A DNA stretch of 22,511 bases, from IMG/VR virus record IMGVR_UViG_3300035698_011135, positions 1 through 22,511 of that record; one strand, given 5' to 3'. The position numbers and the translations under genes were made by a program. This document shows positions 1-4,736 of the stretch, in pieces (positions within the stretch are counted from its first letter, which is position 1; every line of letters starts with the position of its first letter). The DNA is from a virus. Under the pieces are notes generated by a model. The model was not told where the DNA came from. It saw only the letters and a list, made by a program, of their open reading frames with translations, and did not search any database.

Positions 1-372
1 GAGACTGTCCTGTATGGTGAGGGGTACGGTGCAAAAATTCAGAAGGGTGGCGGAAACTATCGCCCGGATCAGGATTTTGTCCTGTTCGATGTTTTGGTGG
101 GTGGTGTCTGGCTTCAGCGCGGTGACGTGACGGATGTGGCCAGAAAGCTGGGTCTCGAGGTGGTGCCGGCTATCGGGAACGGGTCACTACCTGATATGGT
201 CACAGCTGCGTCACAGGGGTTCAAATCGCAGTGGGGTGACTTCATGGCCGAGGGGATTGTGGCCCGGCCGGCGCAGGAGCTGCGCACCAGAGATGGTCAC
301 CGCATCATCACGAAGATCAAGCACAAGGACTTTGCGCATGTGGGCAGCGGTCAGAAATATCCAGCCATTTGA
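1..372 (+). CDS. RNA ligase, C-terminal part (5' end outside window)
   Basis: The frame is open from base 1 to the TGA at 370-372, giving 123 residues. They carry the later nucleotidyltransferase motifs of ATP-dependent RNA ligases (RNA_ligase/Rnl2-like family). GEGYGAKIQ near residue 7 resembles motif III, FVLFDV near residue 26 motif IIIa, AEGIVARP near residue 84 motif IV, and the lysines of ITKIKHKDF near residue 103 motif V. The motif I lysine (KxDG) must lie upstream of the window. Known members seal nicked RNA through a ligase-AMP intermediate, often repairing tRNA cut by host defences. The tRNA genes at 4.0-4.2 kb fit such a role, but that link is inference. A DNA ligase of the same fold is less likely. 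The next gene starts inside the last 35 bases. Confidence 0.8.
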   Translation, partial: ETVLYGEGYGAKIQKGGGNYRPDQDFVLFDVLVGGVWLQRGDVTDVARKLGLEVVPAIGNGSLPDMVTAASQGFKSQWGDFMAEGIVARPAQELRTRDGHRIITKIKHKDFAHVGSGQKYPAI

Positions 373-601
373 TCTGGCTATTCACGTTGGCATTGGAGCC
401 GGCGCCACCCTCCTCGCCACCGCCATGAACCTGTGGTTCGGTCTGGCTGTTGTCGTGGCAAATCTGGTCTTCTGGCCAGTGAGGGAAAATAGTCAGACAG
501 ACAACCAGAATTGGGCTATAGTTTACTGGTCGCTCAAGAAGCATCTGGAAGCCTTCGCTCCCGGGGTTGTATCAATCTTCACCTGGTGGCTCTCGATATG
601 A
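338..601 (+). CDS. Small hydrophobic membrane protein
   Basis: Predicted product of 87 residues. The ATG at 338 follows an AAGGA ribosome site by about 8 bases and overlaps the ligase gene by 35 bases. Residues from about 11 to 45 are strongly hydrophobic and Gly/Ala-rich (HVGIGAGATLLATAMNLWFG, then VVVANLVFWPV), enough for one long or two short membrane segments. A more polar tail follows (REN, KKHLEAFAPG). No family is assigned with certainty. In a run of small membrane and exported genes it could be holin-like or a virion membrane protein. The stop overlaps the next start (ATATGA). The frame is open further upstream, but that part is the shadow of the ligase. Confidence 0.6.
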   Translation: MWAAVRNIQPFDLAIHVGIGAGATLLATAMNLWFGLAVVVANLVFWPVRENSQTDNQNWAIVYWSLKKHLEAFAPGVVSIFTWWLSI

Positions 602-873
602 AACTGGCACTCGTTCTATTGCTTGCTTTGTGGACCTTGCCGGCGCGTGCCGCCGAGATCCAGTGCTGGCGTGGCGGGCCATCATTTTCATCCACGTTCC
701 CCCGTGCCACCGTCCCGGAGCAGATCCTCACCAAGAGTTTCACTCATGAGACTGGAGAGTTCCGCCTGTATGAAGGTGGTGGTGAGTGGACCTTGTTCTT
801 TGTCCCCTCGTCTGATGGTGACCGGATCGTCTGTCTTGTCTCTGCGTTTAAACGGACCGGAGATCCGATATGA
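598..873 (+). CDS. Small exported protein with signal peptide
   Basis: Predicted product of 91 residues. The ATG at 598 overlaps the upstream stop and was chosen over the in-frame ATG at 511 because it begins a textbook signal peptide: MK, a Leu/Ala-rich core, then a signal peptidase I site at about ARA|AE (residues 17-18). The mature part of about 70 residues has two cysteines (IQCWRGG and IVCLVSA) that could form a disulfide. No domain is recognised. It is presumably periplasmic. A GTTTAAAC palindrome at 846-853 lies inside the gene, read as Ala-Phe-Lys-Arg. Confidence 0.6.
   Translation: MKLALVLLLALWTLPARAAEIQCWRGGPSFSSTFPRATVPEQILTKSFTHETGEFRLYEGGGEWTLFFVPSSDGDRIVCLVSAFKRTGDPI
846..853. 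promoter_or_regulatory. GTTTAAAC palindrome, copy 1
   Basis: Perfect 8-bp palindrome near the 3' end of the exported-protein gene, 16 bases before the ATG at 870. A weak -35-like TTGTCT (836-841) stands at the same distance upstream as in the promoter-embedded copies, but no good -10 follows (GGAGAT at 17-base spacing). Confidence 0.5.
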
Positions 874-1052
874 CCATGACACTGATCGAGTTCATCGCAA
901 CCCAGACAAGGGCCGACTTGGCCGACTGGCAGCAGGATATGATCCGCCGGATCGAGAAGAGCCCCCGCCTTGTGCCCTTGCCCGACGGCCGTTCATCTTG
1001 TAAAAGATTGATGAAACAATGGCACGACACGTTCAACGCAGAAGGAAAATAG
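870..1052 (+). CDS. Hypothetical protein, 60 aa
   Basis: The ATG overlaps the upstream TGA (ATGA), and a CCGGAGA ribosome site lies about 7 bases before it, so the gene looks translationally coupled. The product is charged and soluble-looking: an amphipathic N-terminal half (IEFIATQTRADLADWQQDMI) and a basic C-terminus ending in NAEGK. No family recognised. It ends in TAG at 1050-1052, one of several amber stops in this window, which matters if the CTA-anticodon tRNA is functional. Confidence 0.5.
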   Translation: MTMTLIEFIATQTRADLADWQQDMIRRIEKSPRLVPLPDGRSSCKRLMKQWHDTFNAEGK

Positions 1053-1053
1053 C

Positions 1054-1293
1054 ATGGATGCCACCAAGTGGATTGGCTCCTCCGTCACGGTCTGGGGCGT
1101 CATCATCACCGTCGCCTCGACCTTGGCTCCTCTGGCTGGTCAGATGTTCGGCTTCGACGTCGGCGCCGGTGCCGTTCAGGATATCGGACAGCAGGGCGCG
1201 GCATGGCTTCAGGTCACCGGTCAGCTGATCGGTTCCTTGATCGCGCTCTACGGCCGTATCATCGCCAAGAGCTCGGTGACGATCCTCCCATAA
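1054..1293 (+). CDS. Putative holin-like membrane protein
   Basis: Predicted product of 79 residues, with GAAGGA (1042-1047) seven bases before the ATG. It has the layout of a widespread group of small phage membrane proteins found near lysis genes: an N-terminal MDxTKW segment, a hydrophobic stretch (about residues 8-32), a middle with GAGAVQDI and GQQGAAW, and a second hydrophobic stretch ending in IALYGRII (about residues 55-70). Two membrane passes are likely, as in class II holins. Function is inferred from topology and the neighbouring spanin-like pair. No experimental family match can be claimed. Confidence 0.5.
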   Translation: MDATKWIGSSVTVWGVIITVASTLAPLAGQMFGFDVGAGAVQDIGQQGAAWLQVTGQLIGSLIALYGRIIAKSSVTILP

Positions 1294-1517
1294 TGGAAAT
1301 TCTCTCGACCGTCGTCCTGTTTTTCAAAGCCGTCATGTTTGTCATGACATCCCTGAAAGAGGGCCGCGCCGAGGGCAGGACGGTGGCCGAGACCCTCCAT
1401 GAGTTCAGGAAGCTGAGAGATGTCCGCATCGAGAAAGCTCACGCTGCTGGTGCTGCTGAGCATGACAGCAGCGTGCTCGACCCTAACGACAGAAGTCAGG
1501 CAGGCAGAAAAAACTGA
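1293..1517 (+). CDS. Small membrane-anchored protein; candidate inner-membrane spanin (Rz-like)
   Basis: Predicted product of 74 residues. The ATG overlaps the upstream TAA (TAATG). One N-terminal membrane anchor (LSTVVLFFKAVMFVMTSL, residues 4-21) is followed by a charged, probably helical region rich in Glu, Arg and Lys (KEGRAEG, HEFRKLRDVRIEKAH). This is the plan of an Rz-type i-spanin, although it is short for that group. The main support is genomic: a lipoprotein gene starts inside it at 1420 in another frame, the classic overlapping or embedded Rz/Rz1 arrangement. Sequence identity to known spanins is not evident, so the call rests on architecture. Confidence 0.45.
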   Translation: MEILSTVVLFFKAVMFVMTSLKEGRAEGRTVAETLHEFRKLRDVRIEKAHAAGAAEHDSSVLDPNDRSQAGRKN

Positions 1518-1635
1518 CGCCACGGCCGTGTGCTCGGTCTGGCTCGCACAGTCCTATGACAGCACCAAGGATACCGAGGAGACCGTCCTGACCATACAGG
1601 CGGCCAACAGAAGAAGAGAGGCATTCTGTGAATAA
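1420..1635 (+). CDS. Small lipoprotein; candidate outer-membrane spanin (Rz1-like)
   Basis: Predicted product of 71 residues. The signal peptide ends in a clear lipobox: MSASRKLTLLVLLSMTAAC with Cys19 as the lipidated residue (TAA|C). The mature part of about 53 residues has two further cysteines (AVCSVWLAQSYDS and REAFCE) and a polar segment DTEETVLTIQAANRRREAF. Such short lipoproteins beside or within a membrane-anchored gene are usually o-spanins, which join an i-spanin to fuse the two membranes at lysis. Unlike lambda Rz1 it is not proline-rich. It starts 127 bases into the previous gene in the +1 frame. Confidence 0.5.
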   Translation: MSASRKLTLLVLLSMTAACSTLTTEVRQAEKTDATAVCSVWLAQSYDSTKDTEETVLTIQAANRRREAFCE

Positions 1636-1789
1636 GATACTCCTGACCAGAGCCGAGATCGACGAGGGGCTGGAAGCGGTCCTGAAACACCCACTCATAT
1701 CCCGAGAAAAGAAGGACGCCTTTCGGGCCCTGTGCAACACTGCGCAGGCGTACTGGGCCCTTCTCGACCTGACGACACAAGATGATTGA
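1628..1789 (+). CDS. Hypothetical protein, 53 aa
   Basis: A GTG start at 1628 follows a strong AGAAGAGAGG ribosome site (1612-1621) and overlaps the lipoprotein stop by 8 bases. The product is soluble and helix-rich (LTRAEIDEGLEAVL, KKDAFRALCNTAQAYWALLD). No family recognised. The tight overlaps at both ends with neighbours in other frames are the main support. Confidence 0.45.
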   Translation: MNKILLTRAEIDEGLEAVLKHPLISREKKDAFRALCNTAQAYWALLDLTTQDD

Positions 1790-1877
1790 GGTGGTGGCGG
1801 CCGGCCTGATTGTCTTGCTGGGCGGCGTGCTGGTCATGCTTGCCGGGTTCTTCTGTCTCATCAAGGGGTGGAGATGA
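1782..1877 (+). CDS. Single-pass membrane micropeptide, 31 aa
   Basis: A short ORF overlaps the stop of the previous gene and the start of the next. It encodes almost nothing but a membrane segment: MIEVVAAG, then LIVLLGGVLVMLAGFFCLI, ending in KGWR with positive residues inside. The pattern fits a small membrane protein such as a holin accessory or superinfection peptide. Function unknown; it could be spurious, but its fit in the overlapping run argues for it. Confidence 0.35.
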   Translation: MIEVVAAGLIVLLGGVLVMLAGFFCLIKGWR

Positions 1878-2146
1878 TACTCAAACGTCGTTTCGTCTCA
1901 GATGCGAAGCTCAACAGGTGGGTGAATGTGGCGCTGGTTTACGCCTCGCCGGATGAGGATGCCCACTCCCTGAAGAAGGAGCTGCTGGCGGATGCCATGC
2001 TGGAGGTTGGCGGGTGGCCGGTTTTCTGGAAGCAGAACCCATCCGTCCTGTCGGTCGCACACCTCCCTGATCATGAGGTCATTCGTTGCGCGGTGCGGTT
2101 CAGGATGCGGCGCCCCGAAAATGAGCCGGTAGCCCCAATCGCGTAA
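1874..2146 (+). CDS. Hypothetical protein, 90 aa
   Basis: The ATG at 1874 was preferred to the GTG at 1868 because AAGGGGTGGAG lies directly before it. The product is a compact alpha/beta-looking protein with paired Trp residues (NRWVNVALVYASP, GGWPVFWKQNPS) and a basic segment RCAVRFRMRRPENEP. No domain recognised. It closes the first operon; the promoter at 2152 follows its stop by six bases. Confidence 0.45.
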   Translation: MILKRRFVSDAKLNRWVNVALVYASPDEDAHSLKKELLADAMLEVGGWPVFWKQNPSVLSVAHLPDHEVIRCAVRFRMRRPENEPVAPIA

Positions 2147-2151
2147 TCCTG

Positions 2152-2181
2152 TTGACATGTTTGTGCTTATTGGTCTATAAC
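2152..2181 (+). promoter_or_regulatory. Sigma70-type promoter
   Basis: A perfect -35 TTGACA (2152-2157) is followed after 18 bases by TATAAC (2176-2181). The register CTATAA at 17 bases is an alternative. It lies in the only real gap between 1.8 and 3.9 kb and points at the gene starting at 2211, which has GGAGAGAGG ahead of it. No GTTTAAAC is present in the spacer, unlike the two promoters downstream. Confidence 0.65.
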
Positions 2182-2210
2182 TGTCACGGAAATCAGCACG
2201 GAGAGAGGAC

Positions 2211-3674
2211 ATGCTCAAAACCAAAATCGGTACAACTCTGAAGCGGCCACCATACTATTGCGATGAGAGGGCTTCTTGGATCATCCCCCTGACGCAGGGC
2301 TTCGAAACCCTGATCGACACGCGGGATCTGTATCTCGGCTATGACCACAACTGGTATGCGGCTTGCGTTTCTCCGTGCCTTCCGCATCTGATGTACGCCT
2401 ATACGAGCGCGAAGACAGAGGCTGGAGCCCATACTTCGGTTGGTCTCCATGCCAAGATCATGGACCCCCCAAATGGCATGGAGGTGGACCATGAGAACCG
2501 CGACACACTGGATAATCGCAGGGGCAATCTTAGGGTCTGTGCCGGCTCGGACAACGCCGGCAATTCCAGAGCAAAAGCCCACCGAGGCGGCCGGCCGTGC
2601 ACATCGCAATACAAGGGAGTATACGCCTTCAGGAAAAGGTGGCGCGCTGAATTGAAGAGGAACGGCATCAGGCTCTGGAAGGGTTTTGACAGTGAACAGG
2701 CAGCTGCGCGTCAATACGACGAGTGGGCTCTGCAGCACTTTGGAGAATACGCTCGAACCAATTTTGGAGAGGTAAGTTGTCACGATGTTGACCAGGCGAG
2801 AACACATAAAGCAGATCATCAGCGACACGGCCAAGGCAAACCTGATGTCATATCGGGAGCTGAAGGGAGGACATTCTGCAAGGGAATACCGGGCCAGAAA
2901 GGCCGCCATCCTGAGGGTTCACGAGCAGTACCCAAGCCTTTCGTCCACGCAGCTCGGCCTTGTTTTCGGGCGCCACCACACATCCATCCTGTACGCCATG
3001 GGGCGGCTTACCAAGAGGAGAGATCGCTGATGATAGCCGTTGCCATGCCGACCATGAGCGGAGAGGTGCGCATCGAGATCGCCGGTGCCCTTCTCGACTT
3101 GCAGGGTACTCTGGCTCAGCGGGGCATCCCTATGGGATTGATCTACGCCGACGGGTGCTCGCTGATTCACAAGGCCCGCGATGCGCTTGCTCATACGTGC
3201 ATGCAGGTCCCTGACGTCACCCACATTTTCTGGCTCGACGCCGATGTCCTGTTCCGTGTCGAGGACGTCATGACGATGCTCGACAGCGGGCTCGCGTACG
3301 TCTTCGCGCCAATCGTTTCTCAGGACGGCCGGGTGTACTTCACCCCTCAGGAGCCGCGGGTCGAGCGGGATGATATGCTCAAGGTCACCTTCGGTACCGT
3401 CTCCTGCTCCCTGATTGAGGTTGGGGTGTTTCAGAGACTGGCTGCTTCTCGACCCCGCTACCTGAACACGAAGGCCGGCACGAATGTGACGTCGTTCTTT
3501 GAGACCCCCCGAGAGCACAAAAAAATGTTGGGGGAGGACTTCTTTTTTTCACGCCTTGTCGATGGCGCCGGCATCGACATGTGGGCTATGATGAACAGCG
3601 AAACGCAGCACTTCAAGAGCGTGCCTCTCGTATGCTGCATGAGTGAAATCCTGAAGGAGCCCAAAAGTGACTGA
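2211..3674 (+). CDS. HNH-AP2 homing endonuclease reading frame, stop lost
   Basis: Residues 1-190 are the recognisable protein. An HNH_3 nuclease core (VDHENRDTLDNRRGNLR, about residues 91-107) is followed by an AP2-type DNA-binding domain (SQYKGVYAFRKRWRAEL to HFGEYARTNFGE, about residues 132-187). Such genes are free-standing mobile endonucleases. AP2-HNH proteins normally end right after a motif like ARxNF. Here the frame stays open past 2772, runs through the DnaA-like gene in another frame (Pro/His/Arg/Gly-rich text that looks non-coding), and enters the glycosyltransferase gene in frame, giving 487 codons. A TAA at 2773-2775, one base out of frame, suggests an old +1 insertion in GAGAGG. 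Functional extent is probably 2211 to about 2775. Confidence 0.7.
   Translation: MLKTKIGTTLKRPPYYCDERASWIIPLTQGFETLIDTRDLYLGYDHNWYAACVSPCLPHLMYAYTSAKTEAGAHTSVGLHAKIMDPPNGMEVDHENRDTLDNRRGNLRVCAGSDNAGNSRAKAHRGGRPCTSQYKGVYAFRKRWRAELKRNGIRLWKGFDSEQAAARQYDEWALQHFGEYARTNFGEVSCHDVDQARTHKADHQRHGQGKPDVISGAEGRTFCKGIPGQKGRHPEGSRAVPKPFVHAARPCFRAPPHIHPVRHGAAYQEERSLMIAVAMPTMSGEVRIEIAGALLDLQGTLAQRGIPMGLIYADGCSLIHKARDALAHTCMQVPDVTHIFWLDADVLFRVEDVMTMLDSGLAYVFAPIVSQDGRVYFTPQEPRVERDDMLKVTFGTVSCSLIEVGVFQRLAASRPRYLNTKAGTNVTSFFETPREHKKMLGEDFFFSRLVDGAGIDMWAMMNSETQHFKSVPLVCCMSEILKEPKSD
2785..3030 (+). CDS. Stand-alone DnaA domain IV-like DNA-binding protein
   Basis: Predicted product of 81 residues resembling the C-terminal DnaA-box-binding domain (Bac_DnaA_C). 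An N-terminal helix (HIKQIISDTAKANLMSYREL) is followed by a conserved basic helix with arginines (SAREYRARKAAILRV), then LSSTQLGLVFGRHHTSILYA. This last part matches the DnaA signature region in which an FGxRDHTTV loop and helix contact DNA. The AAA+ domain is absent. It may bind DnaA-box-like sites in phage or host DNA, controlling replication or transcription; that is inference. GGAGAGG (2766-2772) stands 12 bases before the ATG. It lies entirely inside the read-through part of the HNH frame. Confidence 0.65.
   Translation: MLTRREHIKQIISDTAKANLMSYRELKGGHSAREYRARKAAILRVHEQYPSLSSTQLGLVFGRHHTSILYAMGRLTKRRDR
3030..3674 (+). CDS. Glycosyltransferase-like protein (GT-A type)
   Basis: Predicted product of 214 residues. 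The ATG overlaps the upstream TGA, and AGAGGAGAG lies just before it. An N-terminal alpha/beta half leads to THIFWLDADVLF (about residues 66-77), where LDADV resembles the DxD metal/nucleotide-sugar motif of GT-A enzymes. GEDFFFSRLVDGAG (about residues 170-183) matches the acceptor-side ED pattern of GT2-like enzymes, and a His follows in SETQHFKS. It could modify a phage surface component, host polysaccharide or DNA; the sequence does not decide. The frame continues upstream into the HNH-AP2 gene. Two of only three GANTC sites seen in the window fall here and in the next gene (3164 and 3841). Confidence 0.55.
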   Translation: MIAVAMPTMSGEVRIEIAGALLDLQGTLAQRGIPMGLIYADGCSLIHKARDALAHTCMQVPDVTHIFWLDADVLFRVEDVMTMLDSGLAYVFAPIVSQDGRVYFTPQEPRVERDDMLKVTFGTVSCSLIEVGVFQRLAASRPRYLNTKAGTNVTSFFETPREHKKMLGEDFFFSRLVDGAGIDMWAMMNSETQHFKSVPLVCCMSEILKEPKSD

Positions 3675-3936
3675 AGTGATCAATATGGCTGATATCAAAA
3701 GGGACAACCGCCTGATCCGGCCGGTGGCGTCCATCCGCGCAGCGGCCGACGCAGCGGAGGAACGGCTCGGTACCAAAGACGAGGTGAAGTCCTCGATAGT
3801 TCTCATGCTGGGAGATACCGAGGATGGGAGCTACCCGTTCGACTCTTTCGTGAGCAACATGACCCGCGCCGAGATGGTGGGGGCATTGGAAATCATGAAG
3901 GCATACATCATGAAGCCGCTGGTCGAGGGGGATTAA
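3667..3936 (+). CDS. Hypothetical protein, 89 aa
   Basis: A GTG start at 3667 is supported by AAGGAG eight bases upstream and an 8-base overlap with the previous stop. An in-frame ATG at 3685 is the alternative. The product is acidic to neutral and helix-rich, with AAADAAEERLG and VGALEIMKAYIMKPLVEGD. No family recognised. It is the last protein gene before the structured element and tRNAs. Confidence 0.5.
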   Translation: MTEVINMADIKRDNRLIRPVASIRAAADAAEERLGTKDEVKSSIVLMLGDTEDGSYPFDSFVSNMTRAEMVGALEIMKAYIMKPLVEGD

Positions 3937-4016
3937 GTTGGGCCGGCAGGGACAGCGCGGGTCTCTCTGCGCGTTGGGGGTCTCCCCTCACCTCCTAACC
4001 TGCCGGTCCAACCTTT
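3937..4016 (+). other. Structured RNA element or terminator-like stem before the tRNAs
   Basis: GTTGGGCCGGCAGG (3937-3950) pairs along all 14 bases with CCTGCCGGTCCAAC (3999-4012), with one G-U pair in RNA. The 48-base interior can form two more hairpins: GCGC 3955-3958 with GCGC 3969-3972, and GGGG 3977-3980 with CCCC 3984-3987. The closing stem is followed by CTTTTCT. It begins directly at the stop of the preceding gene. It could be a terminator, a processing signal for the tRNA transcript, or a small RNA; it does not fold as a tRNA. Confidence 0.5.
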
Positions 4017-4017
4017 T

Positions 4018-4094
4018 CTGGGTGTGGCGCAGTCTGGTAGCGTATCTGGTTTGGAACCAGAGGGACGCAGGTTCAAATCCTGCCACCCAGACCA
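4018..4094 (+). tRNA. tRNA-Pro (anticodon TGG)
   Basis: A full cloverleaf: acceptor CTGGGTG (4018-4024) with CACCCAG (4084-4090), D-stem GCGC/GCGT, anticodon stem TCTGG/CCAGA around loop TTTGGAA, anticodon TGG at 4052-4054, T-stem GCAGG/CCTGC around TTCAAAT, discriminator A, and an encoded CCA at 4092-4094. The C1 start is typical of proline tRNAs. The cyclical match is complete, so a functional gene is likely. Confidence 0.95.
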
Positions 4095-4096
4095 AT

Positions 4097-4170
4097 TCTC
4101 GGGTAGCTGAGTGGTCTAACGACGGCCTCTAAATCCGGGGACGCGGGTTCAAATCCCGCCCCGAGAACCA
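4097..4170 (+). tRNA. tRNA-like gene with CTA anticodon (putative amber suppressor)
   Basis: The acceptor stem TCTCGGG (4097-4103) with CCCGAGA (4160-4166) and the T-arm GCGGG/CCCGC around TTCAAAT are perfect, and CCA is encoded at 4168-4170. The best anticodon loop is CTCTAAA (4127-4133), with U33 and A37-A38 in place and anticodon CTA at 4129-4131, which would read UAG. The anticodon stem keeps only three central pairs (C-G, G-C, G-C), with mismatches at both ends, and the D-stem is weak. It is either a suppressor tRNA with an unusual fold or a decaying tRNA. It starts two bases after the tRNA-Pro CCA. Confidence 0.75.
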
Positions 4171-4191
4171 AACGGGCGTTGTGCCCAAATC

Positions 4192-4206
4192 GCGCCATCC
4201 CGGCGC
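4192..4206 (+). other. Hairpin after the tRNA pair
   Basis: GCGCC-ATCCC-GGCGC forms a 5-bp perfect stem. A weaker GGGC/GCCC hairpin (4174-4186) precedes it. There is no T-tract, so processing or 3'-end protection of the tRNA transcript is as likely as termination. Confidence 0.3.
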
Positions 4207-4222
4207 ATCTAAAGGAGAGCGT

Positions 4223-4294
4223 ATGTATACCTCGATGCAACTGGGACAAGGCCAGCATTACGGCCGATCAATTCAAAAGGAAATTTTCAAATGA
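4223..4294 (+). CDS. Possible 23-residue peptide
   Basis: The ATG follows a very strong AAAGGAGA ribosome site (4211-4218) by four bases, and the TGA overlaps the next ATG (ATGA), the usual spacing here. The product MYTSMQLGQGQHYGRSIQKE plus three residues is polar, with no recognisable motif. It may be a leader that couples translation to the next gene. Confidence 0.35.
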   Translation: MYTSMQLGQGQHYGRSIQKEIFK

Positions 4295-4473
4295 CGTTCG
4301 AAGCTCTGATGATTTGGATCACGATGACGCTGCTCACCGGTCCGACAGTGGCGGTATCCACCAAGGGTGATCTTGAGGTCCCCATGCCGACCGCATCCTG
4401 CGTGTCTGTGGTCCTCACCCTCCCGAACGAAACAGTGGCGTATCAATGTTCAGCACCGATCCGGGCTCAATAA
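4291..4473 (+). CDS. Small exported protein, 60 aa
   Basis: The N-terminal hydrophobic segment (LMIWITMTLLTGPTVAVS, residues 6-23) looks like a signal peptide or anchor. The short remainder holds two cysteines about 15 residues apart (TASCVSV, AYQCSAP) that may pair. AAAAGGA lies about ten bases before the ATG. No family recognised. The next gene starts 28 bases before its stop. Confidence 0.45.
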   Translation: MTFEALMIWITMTLLTGPTVAVSTKGDLEVPMPTASCVSVVLTLPNETVAYQCSAPIRAQ

Positions 4474-4736
4474 GACACCGACTACGTCAGGAGCTGCCGT
4501 ATGGGTATCGCAAAATCGTGGCGTTTCATGCCGGCGTATCCAAGACGGCAATTACCCTGCAGCTGAATGGGACAAACCCGATTACTCCCGCGGTGGCCAT
4601 GGCCATCGAGTGGGTGTGCGGCTTTCCATCTGCTGTGATTATCGTCCAACAGGGCATGGAGGCCCTAGAAAAAGAGAGGCAAAAATGGGACACACGCGTA
4701 AAGTTGAATGGACAGACAAGGCCATCAAAACACTGA
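4446..4736 (+). CDS. Cro/YdaS-like helix-turn-helix regulator
   Basis: Predicted product of 96 residues. Residues 10-62 match Cro/YdaS-type HTH proteins: YGYRKIVAFHAGVSKTAITL reads as helix 2-turn-recognition helix, followed by QLNGTNPITPAVAMAIEWVC, the typical NGxxPI..A..IE pattern. The C-terminal 25 residues are basic and polar (KERQKWDTRVKLNGQTRP). Such proteins bind palindromic operators as dimers. This is the most obvious candidate in the window for binding GTTTAAAC, though nothing in the sequence proves it. The ribosome site is weak. It overlaps both neighbours; GcrA starts 52 bases before its stop. Confidence 0.65.
   Translation: MFSTDPGSIRHRLRQELPYGYRKIVAFHAGVSKTAITLQLNGTNPITPAVAMAIEWVCGFPSAVIIVQQGMEALEKERQKWDTRVKLNGQTRPSKH

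Noticed and set aside
134-337. Upstream extension of the 338 gene
   Set aside because: This part is the out-of-frame shadow of the RNA ligase. The ATG at 338 has its own ribosome site.
2193-2909. 238-codon open frame on the - strand
   Set aside because: It lies opposite the HNH-AP2 and DnaA-like genes, which have domain matches and good ribosome sites. Its own text shows no domain and no ribosome site.
3938-4132. 64-codon open frame on the + strand
   Set aside because: It runs across the structured element and both tRNA genes.
4018-4170. tRNA genes as a prophage attachment site
   Set aside because: Both tRNAs are complete with CCA inside the phage gene order. No integrase or direct repeat was seen.
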